Positions 38,769-45,689 of a stretch of 45,689 nucleotides of DNA are shown here, one piece after another. The notes under the pieces were generated by a model. The model made no database searches. It was given only the letters and a program-made list of their open reading frames with translations, and was not told the origin of the DNA. A program made the translations under genes and the position numbers. The DNA comes from Rhodovulum sulfidophilum (lineage in GTDB: Bacteria > Pseudomonadota > Alphaproteobacteria > Rhodobacterales > Rhodobacteraceae): assembly GCA_003241785.1 (NCBI GenBank), contig QFPW01000025.1, forward strand, positions 1-45,689. Direction: 5' to 3'. Within the stretch, counting starts at the first letter, position 1. Each line of letters begins with the position of its first letter.

Positions 38769-40474
38769 GGGCGGTCTCCGCCGCCTTGCGCGGCGAGGTC
38801 CGCCGCGGCGACATAGCCGAAGGTGAGGCCCTGCCCGATCGTGGCGCCGGCGCCCGGATAAACATGGCCGAAAACATTGCCCGCGCAATTGCCGATGGCA
38901 TAGAGCCCGGGGATGGGCGCGCCGTCCGGCCGGAGCACGCGGGCCTTCTCGTCGGCGGCCAGACCGCCGCAGGTGCCGAGATCGGACAGCACGATCCTGA
39001 CGGCGTGAAGCGCGCCGGACAGCGGGCGCAGGTTCGGATTGGGCGAGACGGTCGGATCGCCGTAGTAGCGGTCATAGGCGGTGTCCCCGCGGCCGAAGTC
39101 CGTGTCCCGGCCCGCCTCGCACAGCGCGTTGTAGCGCGAGAGCGCCGCGGCGAAGCGATCCTCGGGCAGGCCGGCGGCGCGGGCCAGCTCCGCGGCGCTC
39201 TCTGCCTTGAAGGCGATCCCGGCGTCGTACCAGGCCCGCGGCAGCGGCTTGCCCGCCGCGATCTCGATCGCGAAGAGATAGCTGTCGCGATAGGCCTGGT
39301 CGAAGACGATCCACATCGGGCCGACCGGATCGCCCTCCGCTTCCCGCCGCAGCACGATCTGGCCGAAGGTCATGTAATCCATCGCCTCGTCGAGGAAGCG
39401 CTCGCCGTGCCGGTCGACGATGAGCGATCCGGGCAGGGAGCGTTCCGCGAGCAGGATCTTCGGATAGCTTCCGGCGGGCTGAGGCACGGCGGGGAACCAC
39501 CAGGCCTCCCGCATCAGGCGCAGATCGGCGCCATGCGCCTGGCCGAGGACGATCGCGTCGCCGGTATTGCCTTCGGCGCCGAGGCTGTGATCCTCGGCCA
39601 GCGAGGGCGACTGATACGCGACCCGCATCGGCGTGTTGTGGTCATAGCCGCCGGCCGCGAGAATGACGCCCCGGGTGGCCGTGACGGTCACGCGCCTGCC
39701 GTCCTGCTCGACCACGGCGCCGGCGACGCGCCCGCCCGTCTCGACGAGCTCGACCACGCGCGCGCGCGTCCAGACCGGGATGCCGGCGCGGATCACGCCC
39801 TCGAACAGGCCCGCCGCGAGGGCCTGGCCGCCCGACACATAGTGCCTGCCGACGGCGAGGCCCCCGAGGCCCTGGGCCATGCGCCTCGCGATGATCGGCA
39901 GTCCCTTGCGCGGCATGCGCTTGGTCAGGTTGAGCCACTTGTAGTCGGCCCCGGTCGCCGGCATCGGAAAGGGCGGCCGCAGGTCGCCCCGGCGCAGACG
40001 GGACTTCTCCTTCCCGAGCAGGTTCATGTCGAAGGGAAGGCTCTCGCAGGTCCGGCCCGCGGCGCTGCCGCCCGGCCGCTCGGCGTGATAGTCGGAATAG
40101 CCCTCGGCCCAGAAGAAGCGGAGCTTCGTCATGCGCTCGACCATGGCGATGGCGGCCGGTCCCTCGTCGAGAAAGGCCTCGCGCCGCGCGCGGGGGGCGG
40201 CGTCGCCGACGAGCGCGTCGAGATAGGTCTCCGCCTCGGCGCGCGCCGTGTCCGCCCCGCCGTCCCTGAGCGCGCGATTGCCCGGGACCCAGTAGGCCCC
40301 GCCGGAGCGGGCGGTCGAGCCGCCGACCAGGGCGGTCTTCTCGACGACGAGGACCGAAAGCCCCTTCTCCCGGGCGGCGAGCGCCGCCGCGAGCCCGGTG
40401 CCCGATCCGACCACCAGCACATCCACCCGCTTGTCTTCCGCCCGGGGCCCCGGGGCGATCGCCGTGTTCGGCAT
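38765..40474 (-). CDS. 3-Ketosteroid dehydrogenase (KstD)-family FAD flavoprotein
   Basis: This 569-residue flavoprotein has VDVLVVGSGTGLAAALAARE at the N-terminus (FAD site near residue 23), VGGSTARSGGAYWVPGN, GYSDYHAERPGGSAAGRTCE and the C-terminal YPGAGATIGQGLTFGYVAAA. Tyr539 and Gly543 match the catalytic Tyr487/Gly491 pair I recall for KstD, which introduces a Δ1 double bond into 3-ketosteroids. Relatives act at Δ4 or on other ring ketones, so regiochemistry is open. AGGAGGAAAG precedes the ATG. Its upstream region (40475-40896) holds a dyad at 40509-40523. Confidence 0.85.
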   Translation of the reverse strand: MPNTAIAPGPRAEDKRVDVLVVGSGTGLAAALAAREKGLSVLVVEKTALVGGSTARSGGAYWVPGNRALRDGGADTARAEAETYLDALVGDAAPRARREAFLDEGPAAIAMVERMTKLRFFWAEGYSDYHAERPGGSAAGRTCESLPFDMNLLGKEKSRLRRGDLRPPFPMPATGADYKWLNLTKRMPRKGLPIIARRMAQGLGGLAVGRHYVSGGQALAAGLFEGVIRAGIPVWTRARVVELVETGGRVAGAVVEQDGRRVTVTATRGVILAAGGYDHNTPMRVAYQSPSLAEDHSLGAEGNTGDAIVLGQAHGADLRLMREAWWFPAVPQPAGSYPKILLAERSLPGSLIVDRHGERFLDEAMDYMTFGQIVLRREAEGDPVGPMWIVFDQAYRDSYLFAIEIAAGKPLPRAWYDAGIAFKAESAAELARAAGLPEDRFAAALSRYNALCEAGRDTDFGRGDTAYDRYYGDPTVSPNPNLRPLSGALHAVRIVLSDLGTCGGLAADEKARVLRPDGAPIPGLYAIGNCAGNVFGHVYPGAGATIGQGLTFGYVAAADLAAQGGGDRP

Positions 40475-40508
40475 GGGCTTTCCTCCTGAATGATTCTTTC
40501 GTTGTTAA

Positions 40509-40523
40509 GGCTTGTCCGAAGCC
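40509..40523 (+). promoter_or_regulatory. Dyad GGCTT-GTCCG-AAGCC before the KstD-like gene
   Basis: The 5-bp arms pair around GTCCG, 35 bp before the start. GTCCGAA and the leading GGC match the operator consensus, but CATC is shortened and the distal arm is missing, so it may be a degenerate regulon site. Confidence 0.4.
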
Positions 40524-40749
40524 CGAGGGCGCGGCGGGCCGCCGCGCGGCCTGGCCCGCGCTCCGGAAGGTTCTGAAGGCCCGCCTTCCCTCCCGCTTCC
40601 CGGCGGCGCCCCGGACGTCCCGGGTGGATGCCGGCGCGCCCCCGCCCGTCCGTGGTGCGCGCCGAAGCGCGCCGCGCGAAGCCTGCTCGGCGGCCGGCCG
40701 CGCGAGCGCCACCCGATCCGTCGTGGCATGAATCGTGAAGAAGAGGGTC

Positions 40750-40767
40750 GTCCCCTTGGACGATGCC
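40750..40767 (-). promoter_or_regulatory. Regulon operator site K, orphan (GTCC-CCTT-GGAC-GATGCC on plus)
   Basis: The dyad and GATGCC flank are perfect. In the usual orientation it would serve a plus-strand unit starting around 40815-40845, where no gene is evident; TATGCT at 40782-40787 could be a -10 box. It is 276 bp from the KstD-like start. Confidence 0.65.
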
Positions 40768-40896
40768 GGCCGCGGCGCGGCTATGCTGGCGGGCGCGACG
40801 CGCCGCGCCGGGACCCGCGTCCGCCGCGTGCGGTCGAGACCGCCCGCCCCGTGCCCATCGGCCCGCGACCGGCGCTCGCGGTGCCCGGTCTCCCGC

Positions 40897-41685
40897 CTAA
40901 TCGCGGGCGAAGGTCATGATGGCCGTGCCGTCCGCATCGAGGAGCAGGAGCTTTTTCCGCTCCGGGTCGGCCCTCCAGGATCGGACCTGGCCAAGGAGCG
41001 CCAGGAACTTCGTTTCCTGATCCATGACCGCGGGCGGGCAGAGCATATCGGTGGAGGCGATCGGCCCGAAGGCGACGGTCTCGCCGGAGATGGTCGCCCG
41101 GCCGGTGATCCGGTTGCATCCGCCCGAGCCGGAGACCGCGCCGTCCGCCGCGATGACGAGGACCGTCCGAAGCCGGTCGATCACGCCGGCCCGCCCGATA
41201 TCCTCCGCGAGCCAGCTCCCGGCCAGGTCCGGCGGGACCGCGGCCGCCGCCCGCTCGAGCGAGATCTCCACGGTCCTCTCCGCGCCCTCCGTGAAAACGG
41301 GATGGACGGTCGTGCTTCGAAACAGCACCTGATCGCCGCGCAGGATCCGCGCGCGGACCGCGTAGCGGTGCCCCTCGGCGAGGAGCGCGGGATCATAGGT
41401 GAGCGCGAAGGGGATCGGCGGCTGGCCCTCGGCGTCGACCAGGGTCTCGGCGATGAGCGCCGCGGGCGCGTCCGCGCGCGACACGTCGAGCAGCCGGACC
41501 TCGACCTGTGCTCCGGGCGGCAGGGCCATGCGCTCGCGATAGGAGACCGTCCCGCTCAGCGTCTCGGCCATGGCGGCCGGGCACGACAGGGAGGCGACGA
41601 GGGCGAGGAAGATCCATGCCGATGGTCTCAGGATCCGGGCTTCCTTGGGCTGGCGCGCGGCGATCCGGGTCATTCGGGGGATCAT
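40897..41685 (-). CDS. Secreted YbaY/META-domain protein
   Basis: This 262-residue protein has a probable signal peptide (AWIFLALVASLSCPAAMA), a YbaY-like beta-sandwich (LSGTVSYRERMALPPGAQVE to about residue 130) and a META domain (LAGSWLAEDIGRAGV, GAVSGSGGCNRITGRATIS, FGPIASTDMLCPPAVMDQE). META proteins resemble the HslJ heat-stress lipoprotein. The ATG overlaps the hchA stop (ATGA), so the two are coupled. No obvious catabolic role; envelope stress or metal/oxidant tolerance is a guess. Confidence 0.82.
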   Translation of the reverse strand: MIPRMTRIAARQPKEARILRPSAWIFLALVASLSCPAAMAETLSGTVSYRERMALPPGAQVEVRLLDVSRADAPAALIAETLVDAEGQPPIPFALTYDPALLAEGHRYAVRARILRGDQVLFRSTTVHPVFTEGAERTVEISLERAAAAVPPDLAGSWLAEDIGRAGVIDRLRTVLVIAADGAVSGSGGCNRITGRATISGETVAFGPIASTDMLCPPAVMDQETKFLALLGQVRSWRADPERKKLLLLDADGTAIMTFARD

Positions 41686-42548
41686 GCCCCGATCCCGACC
41701 TCGCCGAGCAGCGCGCGCGCCGCGAGCCTGCCGAGCGCGTTCGAGGCGAAAGGGCTGTCGCCCGTCAGCAGCTTGCGGTCCTGATGCGTCGCCCCGGTCA
41801 CGTCCGAATTCAGGATCGTGACCCCCTGCGCGGCCAGATGCTCGCCAAAGAACCAGGTCAGGCCGCCCGGCATATAGCCGATCTCGGGCGTCCGACGGTC
41901 GACCGCGTCGGGGAAGGCGGTGATGGAATAGCCCTCGAAGGGCGAGGGCTTCCCGAACGCGCCCGCCGCCACCAGGGCCGCCGGCCCGTGGCAGATCGAG
42001 ATGACGTGGCGGTCCTGGGCCATCGCCCAGCCGAGCACCCGCGCCACCGCCTCGCTCTCGGGCAGTCCGATCAGCGCGCCATGACCGCCGGGAATGAAGA
42101 CGGCGACATAATCCGAACTCGCGTCGAGGCCGTCCGCGACGTCGGAGAGCTTCTTCGGAGCGAGGAACCGGGGCAGGTAATCCCCGTGCAGGCCGGTGAT
42201 CTCCGACTGCTCGCGCGGCATGGCCCAGAACTCGAACTTCGCGGATCGGCCCGAGACCGTCGCCACGTCGAATTCGAATCCGGCCCGCCGCAGATGGTAC
42301 ATCGGCAGAAGCGTCTCGACAGGGTGATTTCCGGTGGAGAAGAGCCGGCCGGTGTCCGTCGGGAGGTACCGCTCGTCGGCCGCGATCATCAGGATCTTTC
42401 CGTCACCCTCGTAGCGTGCCGGATAGCTCGCGCCCGTGATCTCGACCCGCGGGCTCGTGAATTCCGCCAGGGAGTAGGGGGACGGAAAGAAGGCGTTGAA
42501 CTCCGCCGGATCGACGGTTGGTTCCTTGCTGAGTTCGGTCAGGCTCAT
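41682..42548 (-). CDS. hchA: Protein deglycase / chaperone HchA (Hsp31, DJ-1 superfamily)
   Basis: This 288-residue protein follows HchA along its length: NAFFPSPYSLAEFTSPRVEI, KILMIAADERYLPTDTGRLF, STGNHPVETLLPMYHLRRAG, FIPGGHGALIGLPES and the nucleophile Cys186 in VISICHGPAALVAAG. It ends with GDSPFASNALGRLAARALL. HchA repairs glyoxal- and methylglyoxal-modified proteins and nucleotides and acts as a chaperone. The gene lies between the Crp/Fnr and META genes; the operon order suggests a stress unit rather than part of the steroid island. Confidence 0.93.
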   Translation of the reverse strand: MSLTELSKEPTVDPAEFNAFFPSPYSLAEFTSPRVEITGASYPARYEGDGKILMIAADERYLPTDTGRLFSTGNHPVETLLPMYHLRRAGFEFDVATVSGRSAKFEFWAMPREQSEITGLHGDYLPRFLAPKKLSDVADGLDASSDYVAVFIPGGHGALIGLPESEAVARVLGWAMAQDRHVISICHGPAALVAAGAFGKPSPFEGYSITAFPDAVDRRTPEIGYMPGGLTWFFGEHLAAQGVTILNSDVTGATHQDRKLLTGDSPFASNALGRLAARALLGEVGIGA

Positions 42549-42623
42549 GATGAATGCTCCGGTCTTGTCGAAAGATTGGCGATCCGCCGATCCCGAACGA
42601 GGGTGGGCCGGCCGGAGGCCGCG

Positions 42624-43310
42624 TCAAACCCCGCCCTCCGCCTCGCGCGCCAAGCCGCGGGCGTCGAGCACCGTCACCGCGCGGTAGTCCGCCCGAACCC
42701 ACCCCTTCGCCTCGAACCGCGCCAGCGCCGCGTTCACCTGCTTGCGCGAGGTCCCGGACATCAGGCCGATCTCCGACTGCGACAGGGGCACCGTCCTGCC
42801 CTGGGCGGCGGAGCGGCTCAGCGCCGAGGCGATCCGCTGATCCGCCCCCGGCTTCTGCAGGTCATGGATCACGCGCAGCAGCACCTCGACGCTCGCCATG
42901 AGGATCTGGGCGAAATACCGCGTCGCCGCCGGATCGGCGGCCGCCATCTGGTCCATCTGGTCGAGGCTGAGATGCATCATCCACGTCTCGCTCAGGGTGC
43001 GCAGCTCGATCCGCCGCGCGGAGCGCGTCAGGAAGCAGCCCTCCCCGGTCCAGGCGCCGGGCTTGCCGATGTGAATGAGCTGAGGCGCCTGGTCGGGCGG
43101 CGCCGTGTTGACGGTGACCGTGCCCTCGACGAGCCCGAAGATCCCGCCGGCCTCGTCCTCGATGCGATAGACGACCTCTCCCGGCGGGAAGCGCAGCAGC
43201 ACCGCGCGGCGCAGGACCTCCTCCCGGAAGGTCCGCGGCTGAACGGATAGCCACCCCTCCCCGCTGAGAAGCTGCTCGGCCTTGGCTCGCTTGATAAGAA
43301 TCTGGCTCAT
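42624..43310 (-). CDS. Crp/Fnr-family transcriptional regulator
   Basis: This 228-residue regulator has a cNMP-binding-like N-terminal barrel (LRFPPGEVVYRIEDEAGGIF, GLVEGTVTVN) and a C-terminal HTH (about 170-215; LSQSEIGLMSGTSRKQVNAA). No N-terminal FNR-type cysteine cluster is visible. It is divergent from the alkylsulfatase gene, with a perfect palindrome at 43343-43358 between them. hchA lies 75 bases downstream. The ribosome site is unusual: GGGGGG abuts the ATG. Effector unknown. Confidence 0.88.
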   Translation of the reverse strand: MSQILIKRAKAEQLLSGEGWLSVQPRTFREEVLRRAVLLRFPPGEVVYRIEDEAGGIFGLVEGTVTVNTAPPDQAPQLIHIGKPGAWTGEGCFLTRSARRIELRTLSETWMMHLSLDQMDQMAAADPAATRYFAQILMASVEVLLRVIHDLQKPGADQRIASALSRSAAQGRTVPLSQSEIGLMSGTSRKQVNAALARFEAKGWVRADYRAVTVLDARGLAREAEGGV

Positions 43311-43342
43311 CCCCCCAGCATAGCCCGCTTATTTTTCCGATC

Positions 43343-43358
43343 TGTCCGATATCGGACA
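43343..43358. promoter_or_regulatory. Perfect palindrome TGTCCGATATCGGACA between crp/fnr-like and alkylsulfatase genes
   Basis: All sixteen bases are symmetrical. It lies 33 bp before the Crp/Fnr-type start and 60 bp before the alkylsulfatase start, in an AT-richer patch (ATTTTTCCGATC on one side, AAGTTTTTTCCC on the other). A Crp/Fnr dimer site controlling both is likely. Confidence 0.65.
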
Positions 43359-43417
43359 ATCTCTCCGAAGTTTTTTCCCTAAAGTCCGCGCCAAATAAGA
43401 GCGAAAGGAACCTCCCG

Positions 43418-45427
43418 ATGCCTACCCCGTCCCCCCACTCCCCGATGATGGACGCGCGCCGCCGGGCGCGCGGGCCGAAGTTCTCGGTCGGCGCGCTGGC
43501 CCTCGGGCTCTCGGTCGCCTCCGCCCCGGTTCTCGCCGATCCGGCGACCGAGGCCACCAGGGCCGCCAACCAGGCCGTCCTGGGCGCGCTTCCCTTCGAG
43601 GACACCCGTGATTTCGACGACGCGGCGCGCGGCCTTCTGCGCAAGCCGGAGACCCTCGTGATCACCCGGGAGAACGGCGACGTCGTCTGGGACCTCGAGA
43701 GCTACAAGAGCTTCATCGCGCTCGAGAACCCAGCCCCGGACAGCGTGAACCCCAGCCTGTGGCGCAACGCCCAGCTCAACCTCCAGTACGGGCTGTTCGA
43801 GGTCGCGGACGGCATCTATCAGGTGCGCGGCTACGACCTCGCGAACATCACCTTCATCCGCGGCGATACCGGCTGGCTCATCTTCGACGTCGGCAGCTCG
43901 GCGGAGACCGCCCGGGCCGCCTATGATCTTGTCACCGAGGAATTCGGCGAGCGCCCCGTGGTCGCGGTCATGTACAGCCATCCGCATGTCGATCATTACA
44001 GCGGCGTGAAGGGCGTGGTCTCGGAAGAGGACGTGAAGGCGGGCAAGGTCCGGATCATCGCGCCCGAGCATTTCATGGAGCACGCGGTCAGCGAGGGCGT
44101 GATCGCCGGCAACGCGATGAGCCGCCGCGCCAGCTACATGTACGGCGCCTTCCTGCCGCGCGGCCCCGAGGGCAGCGTCGGCTCGGGCCTCGGCCTCACC
44201 AATCCGCTCGGCACCATCACGCTGATCGAGCCGACCGACACGATCACCGAGACGATGCAGACCCTGACCGTCGACGGCGTCGAGATGGTGTTCCAGATGA
44301 CGCCGGGCACCGAGGCGCCGGCGGAGATCAACATCTGGCTGCCGCGGTTCAAGGCCATGTGGATGGCCGAGAACACCACCGACACGATGCACAACATCCT
44401 GACGCTGCGCGGCGCCCAGGTGCGCGACCCGCTGAACTGGGCGAAATACATCAACGAGACGATCGACCTCTTCGGCGACGAGGTCGAGGTCAAGTTCCAG
44501 AGCCACCACCTGCCGAAATGGGGCAACGAGAACATCCGCGAATATCTCGGCAAGCAGCGGGATCTCTACAAGTTCATCCACGACCGCTCGGTCAATCTCC
44601 TCAACCAGGGCTATACCGGCGAGGAGATCTCCGAGATGATCAAGCTGCCTGCCAGCCTCGAGAACCAGTGGAGCGGACGCGGCTACTACGGCACGCTGCG
44701 CCACAACGCGCGCGCGGTCTATCAGCGCTACATGGGCTGGTACGACGCCAATCCCTCGAGCCTCAACAACCTTCCCCCGGCCGAGGCGGCGGTCAGATAC
44801 GTCGAATACATGGGGGGCGCGCCGGCGATCCTCGAGAAGGCCCAGGTCGATTTCGACGCCGGCGAATACCGCTGGGTGGCCGAGGCGGTGAAGCACGTGG
44901 TCTTCGCCGATCCGGAGAACGCGGCGGCGAAGGAGCTGCTCGCGAAGGCCTATGAGCAGATGGGCTATCAGGCGGAATCGGGCCCCTGGCGCTCGGTCTA
45001 CCTGCAGGGCGCCTCCGAGCTCCGCGACGGCGTGCCGGACCTCCCGGCCCTCAGCAGCGCCAGCCCCGACACCGTCCGGGCCATGTCGCCCGAGATGCTG
45101 TTCGACTTCCTCGCCGTGCGGCTGAACGCCGAGAAGGCCGAGGGCAAGAAGATCGTGCTCAACGTCGACTTCACGGACATCGGCAAGCACTACACGCTGA
45201 CGGTCGAGAATTCGGTGCTCAACTACACCGAGCGCCAGGTCGCCGATCCCGACGCCACCGCGACGCTGACCAAGGCGGCGCTCGACGACGTGCAGATGGG
45301 CCTCGCCACGATGGGGGAGAAGATCGACGCCGGAGAGATCACGGTCGCCGGCGACCCCGAGGCGTTCCGGGAGTTCAACGGCATGCTCGACAGCTTCGAC
45401 TACTGGTTCAACATCGTGACGCCGTGA
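43418..45427 (+). CDS. sdsA: Secreted alkylsulfatase (SdsA1/BDS1 family, metallo-beta-lactamase fold)
   Basis: This 669-residue protein has a signal peptide-like start (GALALGLSVASAPVLA, then DPA), the zinc site SHPHVDHYSG (His188, His190, Asp192, His193), the ITLIEPTDTIT to TPGTEAPAEINIWLP catalytic part, an alkylsulfatase dimerisation region (QGYTGEEISEMIKLP) and a C-terminal SCP-2-like domain (about 545-669). SdsA1 releases sulfate from alkyl sulfates such as SDS in the periplasm. Steroid sulfates would fit the neighbourhood but are not a demonstrated substrate. It is divergent from a Crp/Fnr-type gene and stands alone. Confidence 0.9.
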   Translation: MPTPSPHSPMMDARRRARGPKFSVGALALGLSVASAPVLADPATEATRAANQAVLGALPFEDTRDFDDAARGLLRKPETLVITRENGDVVWDLESYKSFIALENPAPDSVNPSLWRNAQLNLQYGLFEVADGIYQVRGYDLANITFIRGDTGWLIFDVGSSAETARAAYDLVTEEFGERPVVAVMYSHPHVDHYSGVKGVVSEEDVKAGKVRIIAPEHFMEHAVSEGVIAGNAMSRRASYMYGAFLPRGPEGSVGSGLGLTNPLGTITLIEPTDTITETMQTLTVDGVEMVFQMTPGTEAPAEINIWLPRFKAMWMAENTTDTMHNILTLRGAQVRDPLNWAKYINETIDLFGDEVEVKFQSHHLPKWGNENIREYLGKQRDLYKFIHDRSVNLLNQGYTGEEISEMIKLPASLENQWSGRGYYGTLRHNARAVYQRYMGWYDANPSSLNNLPPAEAAVRYVEYMGGAPAILEKAQVDFDAGEYRWVAEAVKHVVFADPENAAAKELLAKAYEQMGYQAESGPWRSVYLQGASELRDGVPDLPALSSASPDTVRAMSPEMLFDFLAVRLNAEKAEGKKIVLNVDFTDIGKHYTLTVENSVLNYTERQVADPDATATLTKAALDDVQMGLATMGEKIDAGEITVAGDPEAFREFNGMLDSFDYWFNIVTP

Positions 45428-45476
45428 CCCCGAAGCCCGCGGACACCCGCGCGCCCGGGCGGCGGGCTGCGGGCGG

Positions 45477-45508
45477 AAAAAAGCCCTGGCGGATGGATCC
45501 GCCAGGGC
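45477..45508 (-). terminator. Intrinsic terminator of the etfA operon
   Basis: GCCCTGGCGGAT pairs exactly with ATCCGCCAGGGC (12 bp) around two bases, and on the minus strand six T residues follow (45482-45477). It lies 49 bases after the etfA stop, so etf transcription ends before the alkylsulfatase gene. Confidence 0.85.
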
Positions 45509-45557
45509 GAGGTCCCGACGCCGCCCGGCGGGGGAAAGGAGGCCGGGGGCGCGGATC

Positions 45558-45689
45558 TCAGAGGCGCTTGGCGAGTTCGGGCAGGACGGTGAAGAGGTCA
45601 CCGACGAGGCCGTAGTCGGCGACCTGGAAGATGGGGGCTTCCTCGTCCTTGTTGATGGCGACGATGACCTTGGAATCCTTCATGCCGGC
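45558..45689 (-). CDS. etfA: Electron transfer flavoprotein alpha subunit, C-terminal part (runs off the window)
   Basis: The last 43 residues read AGMKDSKVIVAINKDEEAPI and FQVADYGLVGDLFTVLPELA, the strongly conserved FAD-binding end of EtfA. With EtfB it forms the electron acceptor of acyl-CoA dehydrogenases. A strong terminator follows. The upstream part, presumably with etfB before it, lies beyond the window. It has the same orientation as the etfB fragment at the other end, so either there are two etf loci or the flanks are a repeat. Confidence 0.93.
   Translation of the reverse strand, partial: AGMKDSKVIVAINKDEEAPIFQVADYGLVGDLFTVLPELAKRL

Larger units (their letters stand above)
40475..40896. 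other. 422-base intergenic region upstream of the KstD-like gene
   Basis: No credible gene was found. Next to the KstD-like start is an AT-rich patch (ATTCTTTCGTTGTTAA) and the dyad GGCTT-GTCCG-AAGCC at 40509-40523, which shares GTCCGAA with the operator sites. An outward-facing operator copy (site K) lies at 40750-40767. The rest is GC-rich low-complexity sequence. Confidence 0.7.

Noticed and set aside
3688..40767. The repeated dyad as a sigma-factor promoter (-35/-10)
   Set aside because: No AT-rich partner lies at a constant distance, the sequence has dyad symmetry, and two copies serve divergent genes. It fits a regulator site better.
40512..40896. Small genes in the gap upstream of the KstD-like gene
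   Set aside because: Short plus-strand frames here are Arg/Pro-rich, lack ribosome sites and cross the operator copy; none is credible.
1..45689. Mobile element, integrase, CRISPR or tRNA attachment site
   Set aside because: No transposase, recombinase, terminal inverted repeats, spacer array or tRNA-like sequence was recognised.

Overview
The window is about 45.7 kb of very GC-rich DNA (around 70 % by eye). It is packed with short-spaced, often overlapping catabolic operons. Codon use, the ETF sequences, the Liv-type transporter and the gene style suggest an alphaproteobacterium, most likely Rhodobacterales-like; there is no rRNA or other taxonomic marker, so that is an inference. No tRNA, rRNA, CRISPR array, transposase or integrase was seen.

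The core is a coenzyme-A dependent degradation island. Eight proteins resemble, by motif and remembered family sequence, the actinobacterial enzymes that break down the steroid C/D-ring intermediate HIP: a FadD3-type CoA ligase (9335-10912), a FadA6-type thiolase (13407-14558), IpdB and IpdA (26161-27844), IpdF (28433-29218), EchA20 (29223-29990), IpdC (29987-31072) and a Rv3549c-type SDR (11065-11865). Proteobacterial counterparts are the Scd proteins. Around them lie a split and a fused acyl-CoA dehydrogenase, two further thiolases, a MaoC hydratase, a crotonase, more SDRs, two thioesterase candidates, a KstD-family flavoprotein (38765-40474), two Old Yellow Enzyme-type reductases and a SnoaL-like protein with the apparent catalytic residues of bile-acid 7-alpha-dehydratase BaiE (34409-35044). 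This points to growth on a bile acid or other steroid. The ring A/B genes (KshAB, HsaACD) are not in the window, so the complete substrate is not proven.

Layout: 1-3638 (minus) GMC oxidoreductase, aldo/keto reductase, TIM-barrel isomerase, etfB; 3761-6733 (plus) LysR regulator, LLM monooxygenase, flavin reductase; 7084-9270 (plus) Fe-S flavoprotein reductase; 9335-11865 divergent CoA ligase and SDR; 11894-17678 (minus) crotonase, acyl-CoA dehydrogenase pair, FadA6, PaaY-like protein, SDR; 17752-21639 (minus) Liv-type ABC transporter and thioesterase; 21739-24549 (minus) thiolase, isomerase, TetR; 24776-25783 (plus) LuxR-type regulator; 26161-31072 (minus) ring-cleavage operons; 31174-34234 (minus) fused dehydrogenase and SDR; 34409-36131 (plus) BaiE-like protein and reductase; 36203-40474 (minus) KstD-like enzyme, thiolase, substrate-binding protein. 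From 40897 to 45427 lie genes of a different character (YbaY/META protein, HchA, Crp/Fnr regulator, alkylsulfatase). The window ends in the 3' part of an etfA.

The most striking non-coding signal is one dyad element, GGCATC-GTCY-N4-RGAC-TAA, found at eleven intergenic places. Ten lie about 46-78 bp before start codons of the catabolic operons, nearly always in the same orientation to the gene. It differs from the known KstR and KstR2 sites and looks like the operator of an undescribed steroid regulon; the TetR protein encoded behind one copy is the leading candidate regulator. etf genes at both window ends lie in the same orientation, so the island may be flanked by direct repeats.
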